Origin: Megachile rotundata
Taxonomy: Eukaryota > Arthropoda > Insecta > Hymenoptera > Megachilidae
Direction of reading: 5' to 3'
NCBI RefSeq assembly: GCF_050947335.1
Contig: NW_027473342.1
Location: 248,001 to 312,000 of the forward strand
DNA length: 64,000 bases
The notes under the pieces are model-generated. The model did not search any database, had not been told where the DNA came from, and saw only the letters and a program-made list of their open reading frames with translations. Made by a program: the position numbers and the translations under genes. Every line of letters begins with the position of its first letter. The stretch's first letter is position 1. This document shows, piece by piece, positions 14,640-28,787 of this stretch.

Positions 14640-17600
14640 ATGACACAAGCACACAATCACTCAATCACACAATCACACACTCACACAATCACACAGTCAC
14701 AATCACACAGTCACAATCACACAATCACAATCACACAATCACAATCACACAATCACACAATCACACAATCACACAATCACACAATCACACAATCACACAA
14801 TCACACAATCACACAGTCACACAATCACACAATCACACACTCACACAATCACACAATCACACGATCACACAATCACACGATCACACGATCACACAATCAC
14901 ACAATCACGCAATCACAATCACGGTCACTCAATCACGGTCACAAAATCACGGTCACACAATCACGGTCACACAATCGCGGTCACACAATCACGCAGTCAC
15001 ACAATCACGCAGTCACACAATCACTCAATCACACAATCACACAATCACACAATCTCACAATCACACAATCACACAATCACACAATCACACAATCACACAA
15101 TCACACAATCACACAATCACACAATCACACAATCACACAGTACACACAATCACAATCACACAATCACAATTACACAATCGCACAATCACACAATAACACA
15201 ATCACACAATCACACAACCACACAATCACACAAGCACACAGTCACTCAATCACACAATCACACACTCACACAATCACACAATCACACAGTCACAATCACA
15301 CAATCACACAATCACACAATCACACAATCACACAGTCACACAATCACACAATCACACACTCACACAATCACACAATCACACGATCACACGATCACACAAT
15401 CACACAATCACGCAATCACAATCACGGTCACTCAATCACGGTCACAAAATCACGGTCACACAATCACGGTCACACAATCGCGGTCACACAATCACGCAGT
15501 CACACAATCACGCAGTCACACAATCACTCAATCACACAATCACACAATCACACAATCTCACAATCACACAATCACACAAGCACACAATCACTCAATCACT
15601 CAATCACACAATCACACAATCACACAATCACAATCACACAATCACACAATCACACAATCACACAATCACACAATCACACAATCACACAATCACACAAACA
15701 CACAATCACACAATCACACAACCACACAATCACACAAGCACACAGTCACTCAATCACACAATCACACACTCACACAATCACACAATCACACAGTCACAAT
15801 CACACAATCACACAATCACACAAGCACCTAATCACACAATCACACAATCACACAACCACACAATCACACAAGCACACAATCACTCAATCAGACAATCACA
15901 CACTCACACAATCACACAATCACACAATCACACAATCACACAATCACACAATCACGCAATCACACCATCACACAATCACACAATCACACAACCACACAAT
16001 CACACAAGCACACAATCACTCAATCACACAATCACACAATCACACAATCACACAATCACACAATCACACAACCACACAATCACACAATCACACAATCACA
16101 CAACCACACACTCACACAATCACACAATCACACAATCACACAATCACAATCACACAATCACGATTACACCATCACACAATCACACTATCTCACAATCACA
16201 CAATCACACAATCACACAATCACACAATCACACAATCACACAATCACACAATCGCACAATCACAATTACACAATCACACAATCACACAATCACACACTCA
16301 CACAATCACACAATCACACAATCACACAATCACACACTCACACAATCACACAGACACAATCACACAATCACAATCACACAATCACAATCACACAACCACA
16401 ATCACACAATCACACAATCACACAATCACACAATCACACAATCACAAAATCACACAATCACACAATCACACAACCACACAATCACACAACCACACAATCA
16501 CACAACCACACAATCACTCAATCACACAATCACACACTCACACAATCACACAGTCACACAATCACACAATCACACAATCACACAATCACACAACCACACA
16601 ATCACACAACCACACAATCACTCAATCACACAATCACACACTCACACAATCACACAGTCACATTAACACAATCACACAATCACACAATCACCTAATCACA
16701 CAATCACACAATCACACAACCACACAATCACACAAGCACACAATCACTCAATCAGACAATCACACACTCACACAATCACACAATCACACAATCACACAAT
16801 CACACAATCACACAATCACACAATCACACACTCACACAATCACACAGTCACAATCACACAATCACACAATCACACAATCACACAATCACAAAATCACACA
16901 ACCACACAATCACACAATCACACAATCACACAATCACACAGTCACAATCACACAATCACACAATCACACAATCACACACTCACACAATCACACAATCACA
17001 CGATCACACAGTCACACGATCACACGATCACACAATCACACAATCACGCAATCACAATCACGGTCACTCAATCACGGCCACACAATCACGGTCACACAAT
17101 CACGGTCACACAATCACACAATCACACAAGCACACAATCACTCAATCACACAATCACACACTCATACAATCCCACAGTCACAATCACACAATCACACAAT
17201 CACCTAATCACACAATCACACAATCACACAACCACACAATCACACAAGCACACAATCACTCAATCAGACAATCACACACTCACACAATCACACAATCACA
17301 CAACCACACAATCACACAACCACAATCACACAATCACACAATCACACAATCACACAATCACACAATCACACAACCACACAATCACACAACCACACAATCA
17401 CACAACCACACAGTCACTCAATCACACAATCACACACTCACACAATCACACAGTCACAATCACACAATCACAATCACACAATCACACAATCACACACTCA
17501 CACAATCACACAATCACACAATCACATAATCACACAATCACACAATCACACAATCACACAATCACACAATCACACAATCACACAATCACACAATCACACA

Positions 17601-18084
17601 ATCACCTAATCACACAATCACACAATCACACAACCACACAATCACACAAGCACACAATCACTCAATCACACAATCACACACTCACACAATCACACAGTCA
17701 CAATCACACAGTCACAATCACACAATCACAATCACACAATCACAATCACACAATCACACAATCACACAATCACACAATCACACATTCACACAATCACACA
17801 ATCACACAATCACACAATCACACAATCACACAATCACACAATCACACAATCACACAATCACACAATCACACAATCACACAATCACACAATCACACAAGCA
17901 CACAATCACTCAATCACACAATCACACACTCACACAATCACGCAGTCAAAATCACACAATCACAATCACACAATCACAATCACACAATCACACAATCACA
18001 CAATCACACAATCACACAATCACACAATCACACAATCACACAGTCACACAATCACACAATCGCAATCACGCAATCACACAATCA
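14640..18084 (+). repeat. B-long module, copy X first, with internal deletion
   Basis: Gamma-1 at 14922 and 15425; CATTAACAC once at 16661; gamma-2 once at 17061 (two steps). Compared with 32171, the stretch with the second GTAC and the CAAACGCAC token is missing. The sequence jumps at the CACTCAAT token at 16017. The gamma-1 at 15425 also lacks one CACGATCACACAAT step. The pre-alpha segment starts at 17896. Confidence 0.75.
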
Positions 18085-18967
18085 CGATTGCACAATCACG
18101 ATCACACAATCACGATCACACAATCACGATGACACAATCACGGCCACACAATCACGGTCACAAAATCACGGTCACACAATCACGGTCACACAATCGCGGT
18201 CACACAATCACGCAGTCACACAATCACACAGTCACACAATCACGCAGTCACACAATCACTCAATCACACAATCACACAATCACACAATCACACAGTACAC
18301 ACAATCACAATCACACAATCACAATTACACAATCGCACAATCACACAATCACACAATCACACAATCACACAATCACACAGTCACACAATCACACAATCAC
18401 ACAATCACACAATCACACAATCACACAATCACACAATCACACAATCACACAATCACACAATCACACAATCACACAATCACACAACCACACAACCACACAA
18501 TCACACAATCACACAATCACACACTCACACAATCACACAGTCACAATCACAGAATCACAATCACACAATCACAATCACACAGTCACAATCACACAACCAC
18601 AATCACACAATCACACAATCACACAATCACACAATCACACAATCACACAAGCACACCATCACTCAATCACACAATCACACACTCACACAATCACACAGTC
18701 ACAATCACACAATCACACAATCACACAATCACCTAATCACACAATCACACAATCACACAACCACACAATCACACAAGCACACAATCACTCAATCAGACAA
18801 TCACACACTCACACAATCACACAATCACACAATCACACAATCACATAATCACACAATCACACAATCACACAATCACACAATCACACAACCACACAATCAC
18901 ACAATCACACAATCACACAATCACACAATCACCTAATCACACAATCACACAATCACACAACCACACA
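18085..18967 (+). repeat. A-short module, copy X first
   Basis: Alpha patch 18085-18250, ATG at 18129, GTAC at about 18295, CACAGAATCAC near 18549 and AAGCACACCATC near 18647. The distance to the B opener is 839 bp, exactly that of the A-short at 37277. The two therefore keep the same unit count but differ by single bases, such as CAACCAC versus CAATCAC near 18490. Confidence 0.75.
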
Positions 18968-20133
18968 ATGACACAAGCACACAATCACTCAATCACACAA
19001 TCACACACTCACACAATCACACAGTCACAATCACACAGTCACAATCACACAATCACAATCACACAATCACAATCACACAATCACACAATCACACAATCAC
19101 ACAATCACACAATCACACAATCACACAATCACACAATCACACAGTCACACAATCACACAATCACACAATCACACAAGCACACAATCACTCAATCACACAA
19201 TCACACACTCATACAATCCCACAGTCACAATCACACAATCACACAATCACCTAATCACACAATCACACAATCACACAACCACACAATCACACAAGCACAC
19301 AATCACTCAATCAGACAATCACACACTCACACAATCACACAATCACACAACCACACAATCACACAACCACAATCACACAATCACACAATCACACAATCAC
19401 ACAATCACACAATCACACAACCACACAATCACACAACCACACAATCACACAACCACACAGTCACTCAATCACACAATCACACACTCACACAATCACACAG
19501 TCACAATCACACAATCACACAATCACACACTCACACAATCACACAATCACACAATCACATAATCACACAATCACACAATCACACAATCACACAATCACAC
19601 AATCACACAATCACACAATCACACATTCACACAATCACCTAATCACACAATCACACAATCACACAACCACACAATCACACAAGCACACAATCACTCAATC
19701 ACACAATCACACACTCACACAATCACACAGTCACAATCACACAGTCACAATCACACAATCACAATCACACAATCACAATCACACAATCACACAATCACAC
19801 AATCACACAATCACACAATCACACAATCACACAATCACACAATCACACAATCACACAATCACACAATCACACAATCACACAATCACACAATCACACAATC
19901 ACACAATCACACAATCACACAATCACACAATCACACAAGCACACAATCACTCAATCACACAATCACACACTCACACAATCACGCAGTCAAAATCACACAA
20001 TCACAATCACACAATCACAATCACACAATCACACAATCACACAATCACACAATCACACAATCACACAATCACACAATCACACAATCACACAGTCACACAA
20101 TCACACAATCGCAATCACGCAATCACACAATCA
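18968..20133 (+). repeat. B-short module without a gamma patch
   Basis: It starts with the B opener and the CAGTCACAATCAC pair but never reaches a gamma-1 patch. Near 19170 it switches into the tail normally found after gamma-2: CTCATACAATCCCAC near 19207, CACCTAATC, CAACCACAATC, CACATAATC near 19556 and ACACATTCAC near 19622. A second AAGCAC block follows, then the pre-alpha segment at 19937. The join looks like a B start fused to a B-long end. Confidence 0.7.
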
Positions 20134-21630
20134 CGATTGCACAATCACGATCACACAATCACGATCACACAATCACGATGACACAATCACGGCCACACAA
20201 TCACGGTCACAAAATCACGGTCACACAATCACGGTCACACAATCGCGGTCACACAATCACGCAGTCACACAATCACACAGTCACACAATCACGCAGTCAC
20301 ACAATCACTCAATCACACAATCACACAATCACACAATCACACAGTACACACAATCACAATCACACAATCACAATTACACAATCGCACAATCACACAATCA
20401 CACAATCACACAATCACACAATCACACAGTCACACAATCACACAATCACACAATCACACAATCACACAATCACACAATCACACAATCACACAATCACACA
20501 ATCACACAATCACACAATCACACAATCACACAACCACACAACCACACAATCACACAATCACACAATCACACACTCACACAATCACACAGTCACAATCACA
20601 GAATCACAATCACACAATCACAATCACACAGTCACAATCACACAACCACAATCACACAATCACACAATCACACAATCACACAATCACACAATCACACAAT
20701 CACACAAGCACACCATCACTCAATCACACAATCACACACTCACACAATCACACAGTCACAATCACACAAGCACACAATCACTCAATCAGACAATCACACA
20801 CTCACACAATCACACAATCACACAACCACACAATCACACAACCACAATCACACAATCACACAATCACACAATCACACAATCACACAATCACACAACCACA
20901 CAATCACACAACCACACAATCACACAACCACACAGTCACTCAATCACACAATCACACACTCACACAATCACACAGTCACAATCACACAATCACAATCACA
21001 CAATCACACAATCACACACTCACACAATCACACAATCACACAATCACATAATCACACAATCACACAATCACACAATCACACAATCACACAATCACACAAT
21101 CACACAATCACACATTCACACAATCACCTAATCACACAATCACACAATCACACAACCACACAATCACACAAGCACACAATCACTCAATCACACAATCACA
21201 CACTCACACAATCACACAGTCACAATCACACAGTCACAATCACACAATCACAATCACACAATCACAATCACACAATCACACAATCACACAATCACACAAT
21301 CACACAATCACACAATCACACAATCACACAATCACACAATCACACAATCACACAATCACACAATCACACAATCACACAATCACACAATCACACAATCACA
21401 CAATCACACAATCACACAATCACACAATCACACAATCACACAAGCACACAATCACTCAATCACACAATCACACACTCACACAATCACGCAGTCAAAATCA
21501 CACAATCACAATCACACAATCACAATCACACAATCACACAATCACACAATCACACAATCACACAATCACACAATCACACAATCACACAGTCACACAATCA
21601 CACAATCGCAATCACGCAATCACACAATCA
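20134..21630 (+). repeat. A-short module, copy X second, tail rearranged
   Basis: Alpha patch 20134-20299 and GTAC at about 20344. AAGCACACCATC at about 20706 is followed within about 60 bp by AAGCACACAATCACTCAATCAG. That skips the B opener and the start of B seen after the A-short at 18085. The tail then matches that of 18968-20133, including ACACATTCAC near 21114. Confidence 0.7.
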
Positions 21631-22875
21631 CGATTGCACAATCACGATCACACAATCACGATCACACAATCACGATGACACAATCACGGCCACACAATCA
21701 CGGTCACAAAATCACGGTCACACAATCACGGTCACACAATCGCGGTCACACAATCACGCAGTCACACAATCACACAGTCACACAATCACGCAGTCACACA
21801 ATCACTCAATCACACAATCACACAATCACACAATCACACAGTACACACAATCACAATCACACAATCACAATTACACAATCGCACAATCACACAATCACAC
21901 AATCACACAATCACACAATCACACAGTCACACAATCACACAATCACACAATCACACAATCACACAATCACACAATCACACAATCACACAATCACACAATC
22001 ACACAATCACACAATCACACAATCACACAACCACACAACCACACAATCACACAATCACACAATCACACACTCACACAATCACACAGTCACAATCACAGAA
22101 TCACAATCACACAATCACAATCACACAGTCACAATCACACAACCACAATCACACAATCACACAATCACACAATCACACAATCACACAATCACACAATCAC
22201 ACAAGCACACCATCACTCAATCACACAATCACACACTCACACAATCACACAGTCACAATCACACAATCACACAATCACACAATCACCTAATCACACAATC
22301 ACACAATCACACAACCACACAATCACACAAGCACACAATCACTCAATCAGACAATCACACACTCACACAATCACACAATCACACAATCACACAATCACAT
22401 AATCACACAATCACACAATCACACAATCACACAACCACACAATCACAATCACACAATCACAATCACAATAACACAATCACAATCACACAATCACAATCAC
22501 ACAACCACAATCACACAATCGCACAATCACACAATCACACAATCACACAATCACACAATCACACAATCACACAATCACACAATCACACAATCACACAATC
22601 ACACAACCACACAATCACACAAGCACACAGTCACTCAATCACACAATCACACACTCACACAATCACACAATCACACAGTCACAATCACACAATCACACAA
22701 TCACACAATCACCTAATCACACAATCACACAATCACACAACCACACAATCACACAAGCACACAATCACTCAATCAGACAATCACACACTCACACAATCAC
22801 ACAATCACACAATCACACAATCACACAATCACACAATCACCTAATCACACAATCACACAATCACACAACCACACA
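21631..22875 (+). repeat. A-short module, copy X third, extended tail
   Basis: Alpha patch 21631-21796, ATG at 21675 and AAGCACACCATC near 22203. The tail adds a hexamer-rich stretch with CACAATAACAC near 22465, an AATCGCAC token near 22517 and an AAGCACACAGTC block near 22620 before the B opener at 22876. That added stretch resembles the B-short tails at 27540-27950 and 39830-40200. Confidence 0.7.
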
Positions 22876-25800
22876 ATGACACAAGCACACAATCACTCAA
22901 TCACACAATCACACACTCACACAATCACACAGTCACAATCACACAGTCACAATCACACAATCACAATCACACAATCACAATCACACAATCACACAATCAC
23001 ACAATCACACAATCACACAATCACACAATCACACAATCACACAGTCACACAATCACACAATCACACACTCACACAATCACACAATCACACGATCACACAA
23101 TCACACGATCACACGATCACACAATCACACAATCACGCAATCACAATCACGGTCACTCAATCACGGTCACAAAATCACGGTCACACAATCACGGTCACAC
23201 AATCGCGGTCACACAATCACGCAGTCACACAATCACGCAGTCACACAATCACTCAATCACACAATCACACAATCACACAATCTCACAATCACACAATCAC
23301 ACAATCACACAATCACACAATCACACAATCACACAATCACACAATCACACAATCACACAATCACACAATCACACAGTACACACAATCACAATCACACAAT
23401 CACAATTACACAATCGCACAATCACACAATAACACAATCACACAATCACACAACCACACAATCACACAAGCACACAGTCACTCAATCACACAATCACACA
23501 CTCACACAATCACACAATCACACAGTCACAATCACACAATCACACAATCACACAATCACACAATCACACAGTCACACAATCACACAATCACACACTCACA
23601 CAATCACACAATCACACGATCACACAATCACACGATCACACGATCACACAATCACACAATCACGCAATCACAATCACGGTCACTCAATCACGGTCACAAA
23701 ATCACGGTCACACAATCACGGTCACACAATCGCGGTCACACAATCACGCAGTCACACAATCACGCAGTCACACAATCACTCAATCACACAATCACACAAT
23801 CACACAATCTCACAATCACACAATCACACAAGCACACAATCACTCAATCACTCAATCACACAATCACACAATCACACAATCACAATCACACAATCACACA
23901 ATCACACAATCACACAATCACACAATCACACAATCACACAATCACACAAACACACAATCACACAATCACACAACCACACAATCACACAAGCACACAGTCA
24001 CTCAATCACACAATCACACACTCACACAATCACACAATCACACAGTCACAATCACACAATCACACAATCACACAAGCACCTAATCACACAATCACACAAT
24101 CACACAACCACACAATCACACAAGCACACAATCACTCAATCAGACAATCACACACTCACACAATCACACAATCACACAATCACACAATCACACAATCACA
24201 CAATCACGCAATCACACCATCACACAATCACACAATCACACAACCACACAATCACACAAGCACACAATCACTCAATCACACAATCACACACTCATACAAT
24301 CACACAGTCACAATCACACAATCACACAATCACCTAATCACACAATCACACAATCACACAACCACACAATCGCACAAGCACACAATCACTCAATCAGACA
24401 ATCACACACTCACACAATCACACAATCACACAATCACACAATCACATAATCACACAATCACACAATCACACAATCACACAATCACACAATCACACAATCA
24501 CACAGTACACACAATCACAATCACACAATCACAATTACACAAACGCACAATCACACAATCGCACAATCACACAATCACACAATCACACAGTCACACAATC
24601 ACACTATCACACAATCACACAATCACACAATCACACAATCACACAGTCACACAATCACACAATCACTCAATCACACAATCACACAATCACACAATCACAC
24701 AATCACACAATCACACAACCACACAATCACACAATCACACAATCACACAACCACACACTCACACAATCACACAATCACACAATCACACAATCACAATCAC
24801 ACAATCACGATTACACCATCACACAATCACACTATCTCACAATCACACAATCACACAATCACACAATCACACAATAACACAATCACACAATCACACAATC
24901 GCACAATCACAATTACACAATCACACAATCACACAATCACACAATCACACGATCACACAGTCACACGATCACACGATCACACAATCACACAATCACGCAA
25001 TCACAATCACGGTCACTCAATCACGGCCACACAATCACGGTCACACAATCACGGTCACACAATCACACAATCACACAAGCACACAATCACTCAATCACAC
25101 AATCACACACTCATACAATCCCACAGTCACAATCACACAATCACACAATCACCTAATCACACAATCACACAATCACACAACCACACAATCACACAAGCAC
25201 ACAATCACTCAATCAGACAATCACACACTCACACAATCACACAATCACACAACCACACAATCACACAACCACAATCACACAATCACACAATCACACAATC
25301 ACACAATCACACAATCACACAACCACACAATCACACAACCACACAATCACACAACCACACAGTCACTCAATCACACAATCACACACTCACACAATCACAC
25401 AGTCACAATCACACAATCACAATCACACAATCACACAATCACACACTCACACAATCACACAATCACACAATCACATAATCACACAATCACACAATCACAC
25501 AATCACACAATCACACAATCACACAATCACACAATCACACAATCACACAATCACCTAATCACACAATCACACAATCACACAACCACACAATCACACAAGC
25601 ACACAATCACTCAATCACACAATCACACACTCACACAATCACACAGTCACAATCACACAGTCACAATCACACAATCACAATCACACAATCACAATCACAC
25701 AATCACACAATCACACAATCACACAATCACACAATCACACAATCACACAATCACACAATCACACAATCACACAATCACACAATCACACAATCACACAATC

Positions 25801-26017
25801 ACACAATCACACAATCACACAATCACACAATCACACAAGCACACAATCACTCAATCACACAATCACACACTCACACAATCACGCAGTCAAAATCACACAA
25901 TCACAATCACACAATCACAATCACACAATCACACAATCACACAATCACACAATCACACAATCACACAATCACACAGTCACACAATCACACAATCGCAATC
26001 ACGCAATCACACAATCA
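22876..26017 (+). repeat. B-long module, copy X second, with a 738 bp deletion
   Basis: Gamma-1 at 23150 and 23677; GTAC at about 23377 and 24505; CACAATAACAC at 24871. All match the Y module at 40210 with a steady shift of 17310-17334. At 24950/24951 it jumps to the CACGATC lead-in of gamma-2 (25010). The matching Y point lies 738 bp further on. The lost part contains CAGACAC and CATTAACAC. The pre-alpha segment ends near 25882. Confidence 0.8.
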
Positions 26018-26908
26018 CGATTGCACAATCACGATCACACAATCACGATCACACAATCACGATGACACAATCACGGCCACACAATCACGGTCACAAAATC
26101 ACGGTCACACAATCACGGTCACACAATCGCGGTCACACAATCACGCAGTCACACAATCACACAGTCACACAATCACGCAGTCACACAATCACTCAATCAC
26201 ACAATCACACAATCACACAATCACACAGTACACACAATCACAATCACACAATCACAATTACACAATCGCACAATCACACAATCACACAATCACACAATCA
26301 CACAATCACACAGTCACACAATCACACAATCACACAATCACACAATCACACAATCACACAATCACACAATCACACAATCACACAATCACACAATCACACA
26401 ATCACACAATCACACAATCACACAACCACACAACCACACAATCACACAATCACACAATCACACACTCACACAATCACACAGTCACAATCACAGAATCACA
26501 ATCACACAATCGCAATCACACAGTCACAATCACACAACCACAATCACACAATCACACAATCACACAATCACACAATCACACAATCACACAAGCACACCAT
26601 CACTCAATCACACAATCACACACTCACACAATCACACAGTCACAATCACACAATCACACAATCACACAATCACCTAATCACACAATCACACAATCACACA
26701 ACCACACAATCACACAAGCACACAATCACTCAATCAGACAATCACACACTCACACAATCACACAATCACACAATCACACAATCACATAATCACACAATCA
26801 CACAATCACACAATCACACAATCACACAACCACACAATCACACAATCACACAATCACACAATCACACAATCACCTAATCACACAATCACACAATCACACA
26901 ACCACACA
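26018..26908 (+). repeat. A-short module, copy X fourth
   Basis: Alpha patch 26018-26183, ATG at 26062, GTAC near 26228 and AAGCACACCATC near 26590. The B opener is 847 bp after the ATG. A private change gives CAATCGCAATC near 26508, where sister copies read CAATCACAATC. Confidence 0.75.
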
Positions 26909-27957
26909 ATGACACAAGCACACAATCACTCAATCACACAATCACACACTCACACAATCACACAGTCACAATCACACAGTCACAATCACACAATCACAAT
27001 CACACAATCACAATCACACAATCACACAATCACACAATCACACAATCACACAATCACACAATCACACAGTCACACAATCACACAATCACACACTCACACA
27101 ATCACACAATCACACGATCACACAACCACACGATCACACGATCACACAATCACACAATCACACAATCACGCAATCACAATCACGGTCACTCAATCACGGT
27201 CACAAAATCACGGTCACACAATCACGGTCACACAATCGCGGTCACACAATCACGCAGTCACACAATCACGCAGTCACACAATCACTCAATCACACAATCA
27301 CACAATCACACAATCTCACAATCACACAATCACACAATCACACAATCACACAATCACACAATCACACAATCACACAATCACACAATCACACAGTACACAC
27401 AATCACAATCACACAATCACAATTACACAATCGCACAATCACACAATAACATAATCACACAATCACACAAGCACACAATCACTCAATCACTCAATCACAC
27501 AATCACACAATCACACAATCACAATCACACAATCACAATCACACAATCACAATCACAATAACACAATCACAATCACACAATCACAATCACACAACCACAA
27601 TCACACAATCGCACAATCACACAATCACACAATCACACAATCACACAATCACACAATCACACAATCACACAATCACACAATCACACAACCACACAATCAC
27701 ACAAGCACACAGTCACTCAATCACACAATCACACACTCACACAATCACACAATCACACAGTCACAATCACACAATCACACAATCACACAATCACCTAATC
27801 ACACAATCACACAATCACACAACCACACAATAACACAAGCACACAATCACTCAATCAGACAATCACACACTCACACAATCACACAATCACACAATCACAC
27901 AATCACACAATCACACAATCACCTAATCACACAATCACACAATCACACAACCACACA
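26909..27957 (+). repeat. B-short module with hexamer-rich tail
   Basis: B opener, gamma-1 at 27183 (lead-in CAACCACACGATC), CTCACAATC near 27313, GTAC near 27390 and CACAATAACATAATC near 27443. A stretch rich in CACAAT hexamers with CACAATAACAC near 27558 follows, then AAGCACACAGTC and CACACAATAACACAAGC near 27826. The next B opener lies 1049 bp after this one. The same layout occurs at 39010-40209 and 45277-45960. Confidence 0.7.
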
Positions 27958-28787
27958 ATGACACAAGCACACAATCACTCAATCACACAATCACACACTC
28001 ACACAATCACACAGTCACAATCACACAGTCACAATCACACAATCACAATCACACAATCACAATCACACAATCACACAATCACACAATCACACAATCACAC
28101 AATCACACAATCACACAATCACACAGTCACACAATCACACAATCACACACTCACACAATCACACAATCACACGATCACACAATCACACGATCACACGATC
28201 ACACAATCACACAATCACGCAATCACAATCACGGTCACTCAATCACGGTCACAAAATCACGGTCACACAATCACGGTCACACAATCGCGGTCACACAATC
28301 ACGCAGTCACACAATCACGCAGTCACACAATCACTCAATCACACAATCACACAATCACACAATCTCACAATCACACAATCACACAATCACACAATCACAC
28401 AATCACACAATCACACAATCACACAATCACACAATCACACAATCACACAATCACACAATCACACAATCACACAATCACACAATCACACAATCACACAATC
28501 ACACAATCACACAATCACACAATCACACAATCACACAATCACACAATCACACAATCACACAATCACACAATCACACAATCACACAAGCACACAATCACTC
28601 AATCACACAATCACACACTCACACAATCACACAGTCACAATCACGCAGTCAAAATCACACAATCACAATCACACAATCACAATCACACAATCACACAATC
28701 ACACAATCACACAATCACACAATCACACAATCACACAATCACACAGTCACACAATCACACAATCACAATCACGCAATCACACAATCA
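27958..28787 (+). repeat. B-short module preceding A-long, copy X
   Basis: Gamma-1 at 28232, CTCACAATC near 28364, a uniform CACACAAT run of about 220 bp to about 28586, then AAGCAC and CGCAGTCAAAATC near 28647. It matches 10573-11410 in order and nearly in length (ATG to ATG 882 versus 874 bp). That helps fix the phase of the W/X/Y repeat. Confidence 0.8.

Larger units (their letters stand above)
17896..22875 (+). repeat. Local amplification of the pre-alpha plus A-short block
   Basis: The pre-alpha token AAGCAC followed by CGCAGTCAAAATC recurs at 17896, 19937 and 21442, each followed by an alpha patch (ATG 18129, 20178, 21675). Spacings are about 2.05 and 1.50 kb. Copies W and Y have one A-short at the matching place. 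The three share the same alpha patch and GTAC spacing and differ in their tails. Confidence 0.75.
11411..28787 (+). repeat. Higher-order repeat copy X
   Basis: Module order is A-long 11411, B-long 14640, A-short 18085, B-short 18968, A-short 20134, A-short 21631, B-long 22876, A-short 26018, B-short 26909 and B-short 27958. Its length of 17.4 kb is the A-long to A-long distance (ATG 11455 to ATG 28832 = 17377). Relative to Y it carries deletions in both B-long modules and extra A-short rounds in the middle. Confidence 0.75.
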
